A stretch of DNA of 64,000 bases from Gimesia maris. Its GTDB lineage: Bacteria > Planctomycetota > Planctomycetia > Planctomycetales > Planctomycetaceae. The DNA is taken from contig NZ_CP042910.1 in the NCBI RefSeq assembly GCF_008298035.1, positions 3,735,001 to 3,799,000 on the forward strand. Direction: 5' to 3'. Numbering within the stretch: position 1 is the stretch's first letter; each line of letters begins with the position of its first letter. The position numbers and the translations under genes are program-made. The notes below the pieces were generated by a model. It had not been told where the DNA came from. It searched no databases and was given only the letters and a program-made list of their open reading frames with translations. Positions 37,847-46,364 of this stretch are shown piece after piece.

Positions 37847-40800
37847 ATGACTATGAAAACTTTGCGAAAAGTGACAGCTGTCATCGTATGCACGAGCCTG
37901 TTTCTCTGCTCCGCTTTTCCGCTCTCCGCTGCCGAATCTGAACCGACTCAGCAACAGCTGGATTTCTTCGAGAAGAAGATCCGTCCTGTTCTGATTCAGC
38001 ATTGTTACGAATGCCATTCCGCGGATTCGAAGAATCTGAAGGGGAGTCTGCTGGTCGATTCTAAACAGGGACTGCTGGACGGCGGTGATTCGGGGACAGC
38101 GCTGGTACCGGGAAAACCGGGTGAGAGTCTGCTGCTGGAAACCATGAAGTATGGAGAGGACAGCTACCAGATGCCTCCGAAGGGGAAGCTGTCGGATGCG
38201 ATTATCGCTGACTTCGAAAAATGGATCGCGATGGGAGCCGCTGACCCGCGGACAGAGCCCTCTAAAAAAACAGCGAAGACAGAAATCGATTTCGACAAGG
38301 CACGTGAGTTCTGGTCGTTTCAACCTCCACAACATTACCCTGCCCCCGCGGTGAAACAGAAAGCCTGGCCGAAAAATAAAATCGACACATTCATTTTAGC
38401 AGCGCAGGAAGCGAAAGGATTCACGCCTGCTCCCGCTGCTTCCAAACAGACTCTGATTCGGCGTGCGTATTTCGATTTGATCGGCCTCCCTCCCACGCCT
38501 GCAGAAGTCGATGCTTTTGTGAAGGATCAATCTCCGGACGCGTATGCACGGGTGATCGATCAGCTGTTACAGTCTCCTCATTATGGTGAGCGTTGGGGCA
38601 GACACTGGCTGGATGTTGCGCGGTACGCAGAAGACAATACGAATATGGGGCCTCACAATGGTCCGTTTCCGCACGCCTATCGTTATCGAGACTGGGTCGT
38701 CAAGGCGTTTAATGAAGATATGCCTTACGATGAATTTGTGATTCGTCAACTGGCAACGGACTTTCTGCCGGAGACCGGTCCGGAAGACTACCCTGCCCTG
38801 GGATTCATGGGGCTGGGGCCTTCCTATCACAAGGAAGTCGCGCTGTCGCAAATCACGCTGGAAAACCGCTATGCGGATGACTGGGAAGATCGCGTCGATA
38901 GTTTGTGTCGGGGGTTACTGGGGCTGACGATGGCCTGTGCCCGCTGCCACGATCACAAATACGATCCATTGACGGTGGAAGACTATTATGGGATTGCCGG
39001 TGTCTTCGCTTCGGTACGACAGACGACGCGGCCGATAATTCCTGATACAGAAGTGGCGAAGACGCAACCTGCCCGGGATAAAGTGGACGCGTTAAACAAG
39101 ACGAATACGGACCTGGCTGCCAGGGTCAAAGCATTAACGAAACGGAATACAGAGCTGAAGCAGGTGATCAAGGCTGCAGGCAAAGCCGAGTTCCCGCTGA
39201 TTGCTTCGCGACCGGATCTGAAGAAACAGACGACAATCAAATTTCCGGTTCCCCCGGAAGAGTTGAAACAGAATACAGCGTTGATCGCCGCTCATAACAA
39301 GTCGATCAAAGCGAATAAGACGCAAGCCGAAGAGATCAAAAAATCGACTCCCGGCTTTGAATTGCCTCTGGCAGATGCTCTCACCGAAGAACAGGTGCGG
39401 GTGGAAGAGATCACCGAAGATAAGATGAAGATCGTCTATTATCCCAAGCCTCGCGATCTGAATGTATTCATTCGCGGAAATGCTGCCAATCTGGGAGAAC
39501 TGGTTCCCCGTCGTTTTGTACGTGTGCTGTCTGAAGAACAGCCGGAACCGTTCCGGAATGGCAGTGGTCGTCTGGAGCTGGCTCAGAAGATCGCCCACCG
39601 TGATAATCCACTGACAGCACGGGTAATGGTGAATCGAATCTGGCAGCATCATTTTGGAGAAGGACTGGTTGATACGCCGAGCAATTATGGAAAAACCGGT
39701 TCCCTGCCCAGCCATCCGGAACTACTGGATGATCTCGCCGTCTGGTTTATGGATGAGGGATGGTCGATGAAAAAACTGCATCGACTGATCATGTTGTCGG
39801 CGACGTATCAACAGTCCTCCAACATCGAACTGAGTGAAGCACAACAGAAGCAGGACCCGAATAACAGGCTGCTTTCGTATTTCAATCGTCGGCGACTGGA
39901 AGCAGAGATTTATCGTGATGCATTGCTGGCTGCTGGTAATAACCTGGACGCTCGACAGGAGGGGCCCTCTGGTGACATTGATGATCCCACCTTTCAACGA
40001 CGTGGCATTTATGCCACGGTTTCCCGGCATAAATTGAGCACGTTCCTGCAGTCTTATGATTTTCCCGATCCCGCGATTCATGCGGCACGTCGTTCCAAGA
40101 CAACAACGCCGCTACAGCAGTTGTTTGTGTTGAATTCTCCTTTTGTCAGACAGCAGGCACAGCAACTGGCCAGTCGGCTGGAAGGTGAGTCTTCTGAAAA
40201 ACGCGTCAATGATGTTTATCGGTTATTGTTCTCGCGGGAACCGACACCGTCTGAAATGCAGATAGGGCTGAAGTTCCTGGAAAACAGTGATTCGGCGGGC
40301 GAGTCAGACAGTCAGAGGGAGCAGATTCCCACATTTGCCGGCAAGCGAATGAAGGCGGACGTGAAAGAGCTGGGAGATTCCTACTCGGTCGAATTATGGG
40401 TTAAGAACCAGATCCCCAATGAGCAGCGGATCATTACCGGTTACTTCTTCTCCCGGGGTAAGGATTCTGCTGCAAAAGCGGCGGGTGACCACCTGGGGAT
40501 TGCCGGGAAGTATCGTCCGAATAAAGCCGGTCGTCTGTTCTTTTATAACGGTGATTTGAAACGGGACTCTTTATTTGGTTCAACCGTTATTCAGCCGGGA
40601 ACGTGGAATCATGTGGTGCTGATTCGTAATCAGAAGCAGATTGCCGTCTATCTGAATGGTAACCCCAAACCGGAAATCCTGGGAGAAGCAGAACCCGGAT
40701 ATGCTGATGGTGTGGCGGAGCTGATCATCGCAGGGCGAAGTGACAATTTCTCAAATTTCCAGGGACAACTGGGGGCAGTCGCAGTCTTCAATCGTGCATT

Positions 40801-41080
40801 GAGTACGGCAGAGGTACAGAAACATTTTGGTGCTGCGAAACTGAAACAGGATCAACTGGCACATGCAGAGTATGTGGCCTCGATTTTGTCTTCTGATCCC
40901 CTCTCCTGCTGGCCTTTGCGGACAGATAACCCGAACCTGTCCCAGGCCGAAGATATCACCGGGAACAAACATAATGGTGTTTACGAAGGACGTCAGGACA
41001 TCGACCCGAAACAATTGACTAACTGGCAACGCTATTGCCTGGCGTTACTCTGCAGTAATGAAATGATGTATGTTGACTGA
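37847..41080 (+). CDS. Planctomycete cytochrome C/DUF1549/DUF1553 protein with C-terminal LamG domain
   Basis: A 1077-residue exported protein (the start could also be the ATG two codons downstream). After the signal peptide the PSCyt1 domain carries CYECH at residues 53-57 and the GGDSGTALVPGKPGESLLLE block. DUF1549 follows at about 165-370 with a second [13 protein letters not shown] coiled-coil-like stretch lies around 395-445 (NKTNTDLAARVKALTKRNTE). DUF1553 spans about 570-800 and a LamG-like domain about 850-1000 (YSVELWVKNQIPNEQRI, LGAVAVFNRALSTAEVQ). The domain order differs from the paralogue at 24113, which has LamG before DUF1553. It forms an operon with the DUF1501 gene. Confidence 0.93.
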   Translation: MTMKTLRKVTAVIVCTSLFLCSAFPLSAAESEPTQQQLDFFEKKIRPVLIQHCYECHSADSKNLKGSLLVDSKQGLLDGGDSGTALVPGKPGESLLLETMKYGEDSYQMPPKGKLSDAIIADFEKWIAMGAADPRTEPSKKTAKTEIDFDKAREFWSFQPPQHYPAPAVKQKAWPKNKIDTFILAAQEAKGFTPAPAASKQTLIRRAYFDLIGLPPTPAEVDAFVKDQSPDAYARVIDQLLQSPHYGERWGRHWLDVARYAEDNTNMGPHNGPFPHAYRYRDWVVKAFNEDMPYDEFVIRQLATDFLPETGPEDYPALGFMGLGPSYHKEVALSQITLENRYADDWEDRVDSLCRGLLGLTMACARCHDHKYDPLTVEDYYGIAGVFASVRQTTRPIIPDTEVAKTQPARDKVDALNKTNTDLAARVKALTKRNTELKQVIKAAGKAEFPLIASRPDLKKQTTIKFPVPPEELKQNTALIAAHNKSIKANKTQAEEIKKSTPGFELPLADALTEEQVRVEEITEDKMKIVYYPKPRDLNVFIRGNAANLGELVPRRFVRVLSEEQPEPFRNGSGRLELAQKIAHRDNPLTARVMVNRIWQHHFGEGLVDTPSNYGKTGSLPSHPELLDDLAVWFMDEGWSMKKLHRLIMLSATYQQSSNIELSEAQQKQDPNNRLLSYFNRRRLEAEIYRDALLAAGNNLDARQEGPSGDIDDPTFQRRGIYATVSRHKLSTFLQSYDFPDPAIHAARRSKTTTPLQQLFVLNSPFVRQQAQQLASRLEGESSEKRVNDVYRLLFSREPTPSEMQIGLKFLENSDSAGESDSQREQIPTFAGKRMKADVKELGDSYSVELWVKNQIPNEQRIITGYFFSRGKDSAAKAAGDHLGIAGKYRPNKAGRLFFYNGDLKRDSLFGSTVIQPGTWNHVVLIRNQKQIAVYLNGNPKPEILGEAEPGYADGVAELIIAGRSDNFSNFQGQLGAVAVFNRALSTAEVQKHFGAAKLKQDQLAHAEYVASILSSDPLSCWPLRTDNPNLSQAEDITGNKHNGVYEGRQDIDPKQLTNWQRYCLALLCSNEMMYVD

Positions 41081-41138
41081 CAGTCAAGTGGCTCTGTCAG
41101 GTCAGCGATTCTTTCGAATTAAAAACGAGATCTGAGTT

Positions 41139-42530
41139 ATGATGAATTTCAACGGACAGAACCTGTTCCATCGTCGCGAAATCCTGGAGAAAGTCGGTAG
41201 TGGCTTTGGCATGATGAGCCTGGCAGGCATGCTGGCTTCAGCCGAGGGGGCCTCTCAGAAAACTCCCCAGCAGACACCTCATTTCGCACCGAAAGCGAAG
41301 CGGGTGATTTTTCTGTTTATGAGCGGCGGTCCTTCTCAGATGGATACTTTTGACCCGAAACCGCTGCTAAAGAAGTATGAAGGACAGCGTCCTGCTGCAG
41401 CGAATATTCGGACTGCGTCTAAAACAATGGGTTTGATGCCTTCCCCGGTGAAATTCATTAATGCAGGAAAATCCGGAATTCCAGTCTCAGAACATTTTTC
41501 AAAAATTGCAGAGCACATCGACGACATGGCGATAATTCGCTCAATGCACACGGACTTCCCGAATCATGCACCGGCGCTGTGTATGATGAATCTGGGGACG
41601 TTGACTCCCACACGCCCCAGCCTGGGGTCATGGCTGACTTACGGACTGGGAACAGAGAATCAGAACTTGCCCGGATTTCTGGCGTTATGTCCGGGCAAAC
41701 CGGTTGTCGGTCCTAAACTCTGGGGCAGCGCCTTTCTGCCCGGCAAGCATCAGGCGACACATATCAACAATAAAGATCTGAATCCCGAACAGATGATTCC
41801 GTATCTCAAAAATGAAGTGATGTCATCTGCACAGCAGAAGAAGCAGCTGGATCTGGTTCAGGCGATCAATCAGCAGCATCTGGTAAAACGCGCCGGTGAC
41901 AATGAGCTGGAGACGCGGATCAAATCGATGGAACTGGCTTACCGGATGCAGTTCGCAGCGACCGATGCGTTTGATATCTCGCGTGAACCCGAGAAGCTTC
42001 AGGAAGCCTATGGGAAGAGCGAGTTCTCCAAGGCTTGCTTATTATCCCGTCGATTGAGCGAGCGTGGTGTGCGGTTTGTGCAGGTTTACTATGGGAATCG
42101 ACAGCCCTGGGACACGCATAGCAATCACGATAAGAGCAACGAACGATTGTGCAAGGATATTGATCAGCCGATCGCTCAGTTGCTGACCGACCTCAAGCAG
42201 CGCGGACTGCTGGATGAAACACTGGTTGTCTGGGGGGGCGAGTTTGGACGCACTCCGACTGCGCAGGGGGGGATTAACGGGCGCGATCATAATCCATTCG
42301 GATTCTGTATGTGGCTGGCCGGCGGTGGCATCAAAGGGGGCACCGTACACGGGGAATCGGATGAATTTGGTTTCCGCGCGATGCAGGATAAGGTTCACGT
42401 CCATGATCTGCACGCGACGATTCTGCATCTGATGGGCATCAATCACGAGCGGTTGACCTATCATTATTCCGGTCGCGATTTCCGACTGACGGATGTCGCC
42501 GGTGAAGTTGTACATAATATCATTGCCTGA
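41139..42530 (+). CDS. DUF1501 protein (sulfatase-fold)
   Basis: A 463-residue protein, paralogous to the one at 22640. The N-terminus NLFHRREILEKVGSGFGMMS is a twin-arginine-like signal. Family blocks: [60 protein letters not shown] and [20 protein letters not shown]. Metal-binding His/Asp residues of the alkaline phosphatase-like fold are probably in GRDHN and VHVHDLHATILHLMG. It follows the cytochrome gene by 58 bp and is certainly its operon partner. The biochemical role is unknown. Confidence 0.92.
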   Translation: MMNFNGQNLFHRREILEKVGSGFGMMSLAGMLASAEGASQKTPQQTPHFAPKAKRVIFLFMSGGPSQMDTFDPKPLLKKYEGQRPAAANIRTASKTMGLMPSPVKFINAGKSGIPVSEHFSKIAEHIDDMAIIRSMHTDFPNHAPALCMMNLGTLTPTRPSLGSWLTYGLGTENQNLPGFLALCPGKPVVGPKLWGSAFLPGKHQATHINNKDLNPEQMIPYLKNEVMSSAQQKKQLDLVQAINQQHLVKRAGDNELETRIKSMELAYRMQFAATDAFDISREPEKLQEAYGKSEFSKACLLSRRLSERGVRFVQVYYGNRQPWDTHSNHDKSNERLCKDIDQPIAQLLTDLKQRGLLDETLVVWGGEFGRTPTAQGGINGRDHNPFGFCMWLAGGGIKGGTVHGESDEFGFRAMQDKVHVHDLHATILHLMGINHERLTYHYSGRDFRLTDVAGEVVHNIIA

Positions 42531-42615
42531 TTTATTATCTGAGATGCAGGTCTGAATCAGTACAGGCTTGTCTTATTTTCTGAAGTGCGCGCCCTCCCAC
42601 TTTTCTCGCTCGGGT

Positions 42616-42631
42616 ATATTATATATAATAT
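42616..42631. promoter_or_regulatory. Perfect AT palindrome upstream of the GntR gene
   Basis: ATATTATATATAATAT is a perfect 16-bp palindrome, 141 bp upstream of the GntR-FCD start. A similar AT-rich site precedes the DUF1559 gene at 45251-45276. It may be an autoregulatory operator, but sequences this AT-rich can be palindromic by chance. Confidence 0.4.
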
Positions 42632-42642
42632 TACATCATATC

Positions 42643-42677
42643 AGGACGGTGTCCCGTTTTACTGTAGCGTCTCCAGG
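42643..42677 (+). repeat. Dispersed GTGTCC-GTTTTACT motif, copy 1
   Basis: The motif GTGTCC, then CGTTTTACTG, then GCGTCTCCAGG has clear relatives at 45471-45505 and, inverted, at 58627-58661. Its nature is unknown; it may be the end of a decayed mobile element. Confidence 0.55.
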
Positions 42678-42772
42678 GACACTGTGACCGGTTCCCTGCG
42701 AGACTACGCAGAAAGGTGATGTGATCTAGAGTTCGCCCTTCTGGCCTGTCACAGGCTGATCAAGGATCAATT

Positions 42773-43468
42773 ATGTCGACTACTAATCTGCCCGGCTCGT
42801 TTTCGATGGTGCCCCGGGGAAATATCCGTGAAGTCGTGGTACAACGAATTCTGACGGCGGTCATCCGGGGAGAGTTTCCGGTCGGTCATCGAATGGTAAT
42901 TCAAAGTCTGGCTGAACAGTTCGGCGTGAGTGCAACTCCCGTGCGGGAGGCACTGGTGGAACTGGCATCGATTGGAATTGTGGAAAATCTTCCCAATCGA
43001 GGGGCCGTGATGCGGGAATTTGGTGTCACCCAGATTCGCGAGATTTACCAGTTGCGACGGATTCTTGAAGTGGAAGCGGTCCGAACTGCTTGCGGGAAAA
43101 TTGAATCACGATTTCTGGCGGAACTTTCAGATGAGTTTGTGTCGATCAGCAATGAAAAACGCAATAGCAACTGGTCGCAGAAAGCAATGTCACTGGATAT
43201 TCGGTTGCATTCGTTGATTGCAGCACATTGTGGCAGCACCCGGTTGCAAGATGAATTACTCCGATATAATACACTGGTGCAGGCTATCCGAGAAGTTGTA
43301 GACAACGAAAGTCAGGCTCAGGAAATCGCGCTTTCGGATCACCAGGAGATCATTCGCGCCCTGCAGGCAAATGATTGTGAAAAAGCGGCTCAGGAAATGG
43401 AGCAGCATATTCGCAAGACAGCGAACCTGGTAGAAACGCTCACACGCGAGAAATCTCAGAAAGAGTAA
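42773..43468 (+). CDS. GntR-family transcriptional regulator with FCD domain
   Basis: A 231-residue protein of the FadR subgroup. The winged helix is at about residues 16-80 (VVQRILTAVIRGEFPVGHRM, LAEQFGVSATPVREALVELA, ENLPNRGAVMREF). The FCD effector domain (REIYQLRRILEVEAVRTACG to the end) is all-helical, with likely metal-ligand histidines in RLHSLIAAHCG and SDHQEIIRAL. Such regulators respond to sugar acids or other carboxylates. It sits between the cytochrome/DUF1501 operon and the DUF1559 pair. The palindrome 141 bp upstream may be its own operator. Confidence 0.9.
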   Translation: MSTTNLPGSFSMVPRGNIREVVVQRILTAVIRGEFPVGHRMVIQSLAEQFGVSATPVREALVELASIGIVENLPNRGAVMREFGVTQIREIYQLRRILEVEAVRTACGKIESRFLAELSDEFVSISNEKRNSNWSQKAMSLDIRLHSLIAAHCGSTRLQDELLRYNTLVQAIREVVDNESQAQEIALSDHQEIIRALQANDCEKAAQEMEQHIRKTANLVETLTREKSQKE

Positions 43469-43490
43469 GGCCTGCATTTAGCCAGCTACT

Positions 43491-44021
43491 TTATTTGAGA
43501 TCGAACTGGAACTCGTTTTCCTGATCCGGCATTACTTTCGCTTCGAGCTGCGAAAGTGATGCGTCAGAATATTTTCGAGGGATGAGTTGCTTTAGCTCTG
43601 GCGGTGTCTGTTCCTGACTCAATACGCCTCCCCCGGATACAATTTTATCAGCCTCCGCCACTTTCGCTTCGTATTCATCTTCGGTCATTTCCCCGGGAGG
43701 AACCATTTTGAGAATGGTCACTTTGTATGTTCCTGGGACGGCGCCATTTTTAACGGTTCGCGCTCCAAAGTAGGACTTGAGTTCAAATTGTCCTGAATCA
43801 TCAGTGATGGTATTGAGAGTTCCCGTCTGAGGAGATGCTGCAGACGAATCCAGAAAGATCACCGATGCACCGGGGAGAGGCTTCCCCTGGTATGAAACGG
43901 TTCCCGAGACAGGTACCGTCTCTGGGGTGTCAGGGGTATTTGAGGAACAACCGACTGTTACACTCAAAAAGAGAAACGCAAACAGAAACCTGGAAAGGCG
44001 AAGGGTTTTCAATAATGCCAT
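43491..44021 (-). CDS. Lipoprotein with carboxypeptidase-regulatory-like domain
   Basis: The start at 44021 (MALLKTL) gives 176 residues; an ATG two codons upstream is equally possible. The signal ends in a lipobox, FLSVTVGCSS, so the cysteine should be lipidated. The mature domain begins PVSGTVSYQGKPLPGASVIF, a beta-sandwich typical of small planctomycete lipoproteins that always accompany DUF1559 proteins. The end of the DUF1559 gene lies about 70 bp upstream in the same direction. A role in the cell envelope is inferred. Confidence 0.88.
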   Translation of the reverse strand: MALLKTLRLSRFLFAFLFLSVTVGCSSNTPDTPETVPVSGTVSYQGKPLPGASVIFLDSSAASPQTGTLNTITDDSGQFELKSYFGARTVKNGAVPGTYKVTILKMVPPGEMTEDEYEAKVAEADKIVSGGGVLSQEQTPPELKQLIPRKYSDASLSQLEAKVMPDQENEFQFDLK

Positions 44022-44092
44022 GATCAAATACCATTGGATTGCAACTGGGAAAAGATTAATACCGGTAGACGGAGTGAATGTTTCGTCAGCGA

Positions 44093-45187
44093 TTAATAAT
44101 CTCCGATAGTTTCTCCCCCCTGCTTCGTCCCCAGAGCTCCCCAGATACCATAGTTACTGGGACCGCTGGTGGCAGGTGCCAGAGCCAGGTTGCCAGTATC
44201 GATGTTTTCGCTGATAAAGCGAACAGCACCGTCAGCCAGCAGAATATGAGCTCCTCCTTCATGGTAGCTGCTGGAACTGGAGAGCGCCCAAATGTCACCA
44301 TGGGTATTGGACATGCACGATGGACTGTTAGGCGGTAGCACGGCACAGAAACCGGCAAAATGAGGTTGTCCGTGCTGCCACATCCCGCCCATGTGACGGT
44401 CTTTCTGCACACTTTGACCTGTATTATACAAACCACCGCTGGCTGTCGTAAAACAGGTATTGGGAGCCGTCAATACCGAGCTGATTCCATTCGCTGCCAA
44501 CCCACGGACATCGCGGGCATTTCCGGAGTAGATACCCCGTTCGGCCAGCATGATCGTATTACTGCTGCCATCTGTGATATCCCGCATTTTAGTACTGGAT
44601 TGAAATCCGAAGATGCCACGCGTGTTGCGAACGCCCCAGTTATTTATTGTATCACCCATACAGAAGACATAGCTTTGAGGAACTGTCCAGCCAAATCCTC
44701 GATAGTCAGCTGGAGTTGGATTTGAAGGACAGAGAATCACGGGGATCTTCGCTTTCCATGGCGCATAGCCACTGTCATCACGTGATGCTCCGAATGCAGG
44801 GTAGCTACCCAGTGGAGAAGAGATTTGATTGAATAATGGGGCCTGATCAAAATAGGGAAGCAAGCCTACAAAACCGCTGATCCGACTTTCATTTCCCGTT
44901 CCAAAAGCATTGGTGGAACAACCATCGGTTACAGGCGCACCACCAAAACAACGACCGTTGGCGGAACCACCCATCATATGAACGAATACCTGAAACGTGT
45001 CATGGTAGTTGTGAAGTGCCAGTCCCAGTTGCTTCATATTGTTTTTGCAGGTGGAACGACGGGCAGCTTCGCGTGCCTGCTGTACCGCTGGCAACAGAAG
45101 GGCGATCAGAATGGCAATAATCGCGATGACAACCAGTAATTCGATCAAAGTAAAGCCGACGCGTTTCTTAAGTCTGCCCGATGACAT
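44093..45187 (-). CDS. DUF1559 prepilin-like protein
   Basis: A 364-residue protein with a type IV pilin leader: [20 protein letters not shown], with cleavage before the Phe, followed by [20 protein letters not shown]. The C-terminal signature [16 protein letters not shown] is the 'H-X9-DG' end of the family. Planctomycetes carry dozens of these pseudopilin-like proteins; they are thought to form surface or secretion-linked structures, but direct evidence is scarce. It is the first gene of a pair with the downstream lipoprotein. Confidence 0.93.
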   Translation of the reverse strand: MSSGRLKKRVGFTLIELLVVIAIIAILIALLLPAVQQAREAARRSTCKNNMKQLGLALHNYHDTFQVFVHMMGGSANGRCFGGAPVTDGCSTNAFGTGNESRISGFVGLLPYFDQAPLFNQISSPLGSYPAFGASRDDSGYAPWKAKIPVILCPSNPTPADYRGFGWTVPQSYVFCMGDTINNWGVRNTRGIFGFQSSTKMRDITDGSSNTIMLAERGIYSGNARDVRGLAANGISSVLTAPNTCFTTASGGLYNTGQSVQKDRHMGGMWQHGQPHFAGFCAVLPPNSPSCMSNTHGDIWALSSSSSYHEGGAHILLADGAVRFISENIDTGNLALAPATSGPSNYGIWGALGTKQGGETIGDY

Positions 45188-45250
45188 TGAGTGCGCTCCT
45201 CATAAAAATCATAGTAGGTCGATAAGTAAAATCCCGTTTTGAGATGTTAG

Positions 45251-45276
45251 AATATATGATATATTATATATGATAT
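45251..45276. promoter_or_regulatory. AT-rich direct repeat upstream of the DUF1559 gene
   Basis: The word ATATATGATAT occurs twice (45252-45262 and 45266-45276), about 65 bp upstream of the start at 45187, with a TATATTATATA core between. It resembles the palindrome in front of the GntR gene, so one regulator may bind both. Confidence 0.4.
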
Positions 45277-45470
45277 CAAATGCAGTGTCAGGTCAAGAGT
45301 GATCTGCTGAATACTGTCTCTTTTTATAAAATTGCATGAGAGGGTCTAGAGTAGGATTTTCAGGTCTCAGATCTCTTCTGGGCAGAGTTTCCTGGTCAAT
45401 TCATGTGGCTTTCTTTGTTTCTCCAAAAAAGAGCCATGGCAAAGCGAACTTTTATGCCGCCATTCCCTCT

Positions 45471-45505
45471 TAGACTGTGTCCAGTTTTACTGTTGCGTCT
45501 TCAGG
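45471..45505 (+). repeat. Dispersed GTGTCC-GTTTTACT motif, copy 2
   Basis: TTAGACTGTGTCCAGTTTTA then CTGTTGCGTCTTCAGG, closely matching copy 1 (42643) and copy 3 (58661, inverted). Confidence 0.6.
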
Positions 45506-45612
45506 TACCGAGTATCTTGGTTTGCCAGACGCTATGGATAAATGTGATATGTTCTACAAAGTAATTGAACACAATATAAAAACAGACAATTGGCTGACTT
45601 ACAGGTAGGAAA

Positions 45613-45705
45613 ATGAATTTATTCGCCTTTTCAAAGCATACAGGACAGACAGAGAGTGATCTCAATTCGGGGAGAGAATCCGAATTCAGTTTACCGTTCC
45701 GTTAA
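45613..45705 (+). CDS. Possible 30-residue ORF before the tRNA array
   Basis: An ATG preceded by AGGTAGGA opens a 30-codon frame (MNLFAFSKHTGQTESDLNSG and 10 more residues) that ends about 40 bp before the terminator at 45747. The spacing and ribosome-binding site are good, but the length and composition give no further support. It might be a real small protein or chance. Confidence 0.2.
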   Translation: MNLFAFSKHTGQTESDLNSGRESEFSLPFR

Positions 45706-45746
45706 TGACACCAGTTGATTCTGTCTGGATTGATTTCTTTCAAAGA

Positions 45747-45775
45747 CCTGGTGTTTTCAATACCAGGCTTTTTTT
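45747..45775 (+). terminator. Rho-independent terminator directly before the tRNA array
   Basis: CCTGGT and ACCAGG form the stem around a nine-base loop, followed by seven T. It ends 4 bp before the first tRNA, so transcription from upstream would be blocked there. Confidence 0.75.
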
Positions 45776-45779
45776 ACAG

Positions 45780-45851
45780 GGATCGGTAGCTGAGATGGTT
45801 TAGCGGCGGTCTGAAGAACCGCAGACGAGGATTCGAGCACCTCCCGATCCA
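45780..45851 (+). tRNA. tRNA-Phe (GAA), with an abnormal T-stem
   Basis: Acceptor GGATCGG pairs with CCGATCC; the anticodon stem GCGGT/ACCGC closes the loop CTGAAGA with anticodon GAA. The T-arm is GAGGA/ACCTC around TTCGAGC, so the normally invariant G53-C61 pair is A-A. Position 37 is G rather than A. CCA is not encoded. It may be a divergent or decaying gene. Confidence 0.7.
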
Positions 45852-45870
45852 CTTCATAATCAGAAAATAC

Positions 45871-45943
45871 GCCCCGTTCTTCTAACGGACAGGATACTGG
45901 CCTTTCACGCCGGAGACGCAGGGTTCAATTCCCACACGGGGTA
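45871..45943 (+). tRNA. tRNA-Glu (TTC), with a weak T-stem
   Basis: Acceptor GCCCCGT/ACGGGGT (one G-T pair), D-stem TTCT/AGGA, anticodon loop CTTTCAC with anticodon TTC. The T-stem CAGGG/CCCAC has two mismatches at its outer end. CCA is not encoded. Confidence 0.75.
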
Positions 45944-45985
45944 TTCAAGTCGTGTCAAATGTAACTTAATCGTTGAAAGAGATCA

Positions 45986-46071
45986 GGAAGTCATCCGGCT
46001 GGATGAGGGCTCTGTCTTGAAAACAGAGGGCGCTGAAAAAGTGCTTGTGGGTTCGAGTCCCACGGCTTCCG
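45986..46071 (+). tRNA. tRNA-Ser (TGA)
   Basis: Acceptor GGAAGTC/GGCTTCC, anticodon loop CTTGAAA within TCTGT/ACAGA, a long variable arm as expected for serine, and a perfect T-stem GTGGG/CCCAC. Discriminator G; no encoded CCA. Confidence 0.85.
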
Positions 46072-46156
46072 CTGGAGAAAAGTGCTGGTCTACAGGTTTG
46101 AAAAGAGAGAAGAACTTGGGTGGAAAAGATGAAAAAACCGTAAATTTTAAGTGATT

Positions 46157-46242
46157 GGAAGGTAGCCGGATACGGTTTGCCGGACCGCACTGCTAATGCG
46201 TGTGCCTGCCAGGGTGTGTGGGTTCGAATCCCATGCCTTCCG
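46157..46242 (+). tRNA. tRNA-Ser (GCT)
   Basis: Acceptor GGAAGGT/GCCTTCC, anticodon loop CTGCTAA with anticodon GCT, a long variable arm and T-stem GTGGG/CCCAT with one G-T pair. Discriminator G; no encoded CCA. Confidence 0.83.
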
Positions 46243-46264
46243 CTTTGTAATCAGATTCGATATG

Positions 46265-46338
46265 GTGTTCGTAGTGTAATGGTTTCGCACATAACACTGT
46301 GACTGTTAAAGAGGCGGGTTCAATTCCCCCCGAACACC
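46265..46338 (+). tRNA. tRNA-His (GTG)
   Basis: Acceptor GTGTTCG/CGAACAC with the extra G at 46264 opposite discriminator C, as needed for histidine identity. The anticodon stem TAACA/TGTTA encloses CTGTGAC (anticodon GTG). The T-stem GCGGG/CCCCC has a C-C mismatch at the second pair. The HNH gene starts 27 bp later. Confidence 0.8.
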
Positions 46339-46364
46339 CCTTTACTAAAGACAGGAATCCCAAC

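Larger units (their letters stand above)
45188..45779. other. Intergenic region with repeat, possible small ORF and terminator
   Basis: About 590 bp between the DUF1559 start and the first tRNA. It contains the AT-rich site at 45251-45276, the dispersed motif at 45471-45505, a possible 30-codon frame at 45613-45705 and a terminator at 45747-45775. Nothing else was recognised. Confidence 0.5.
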
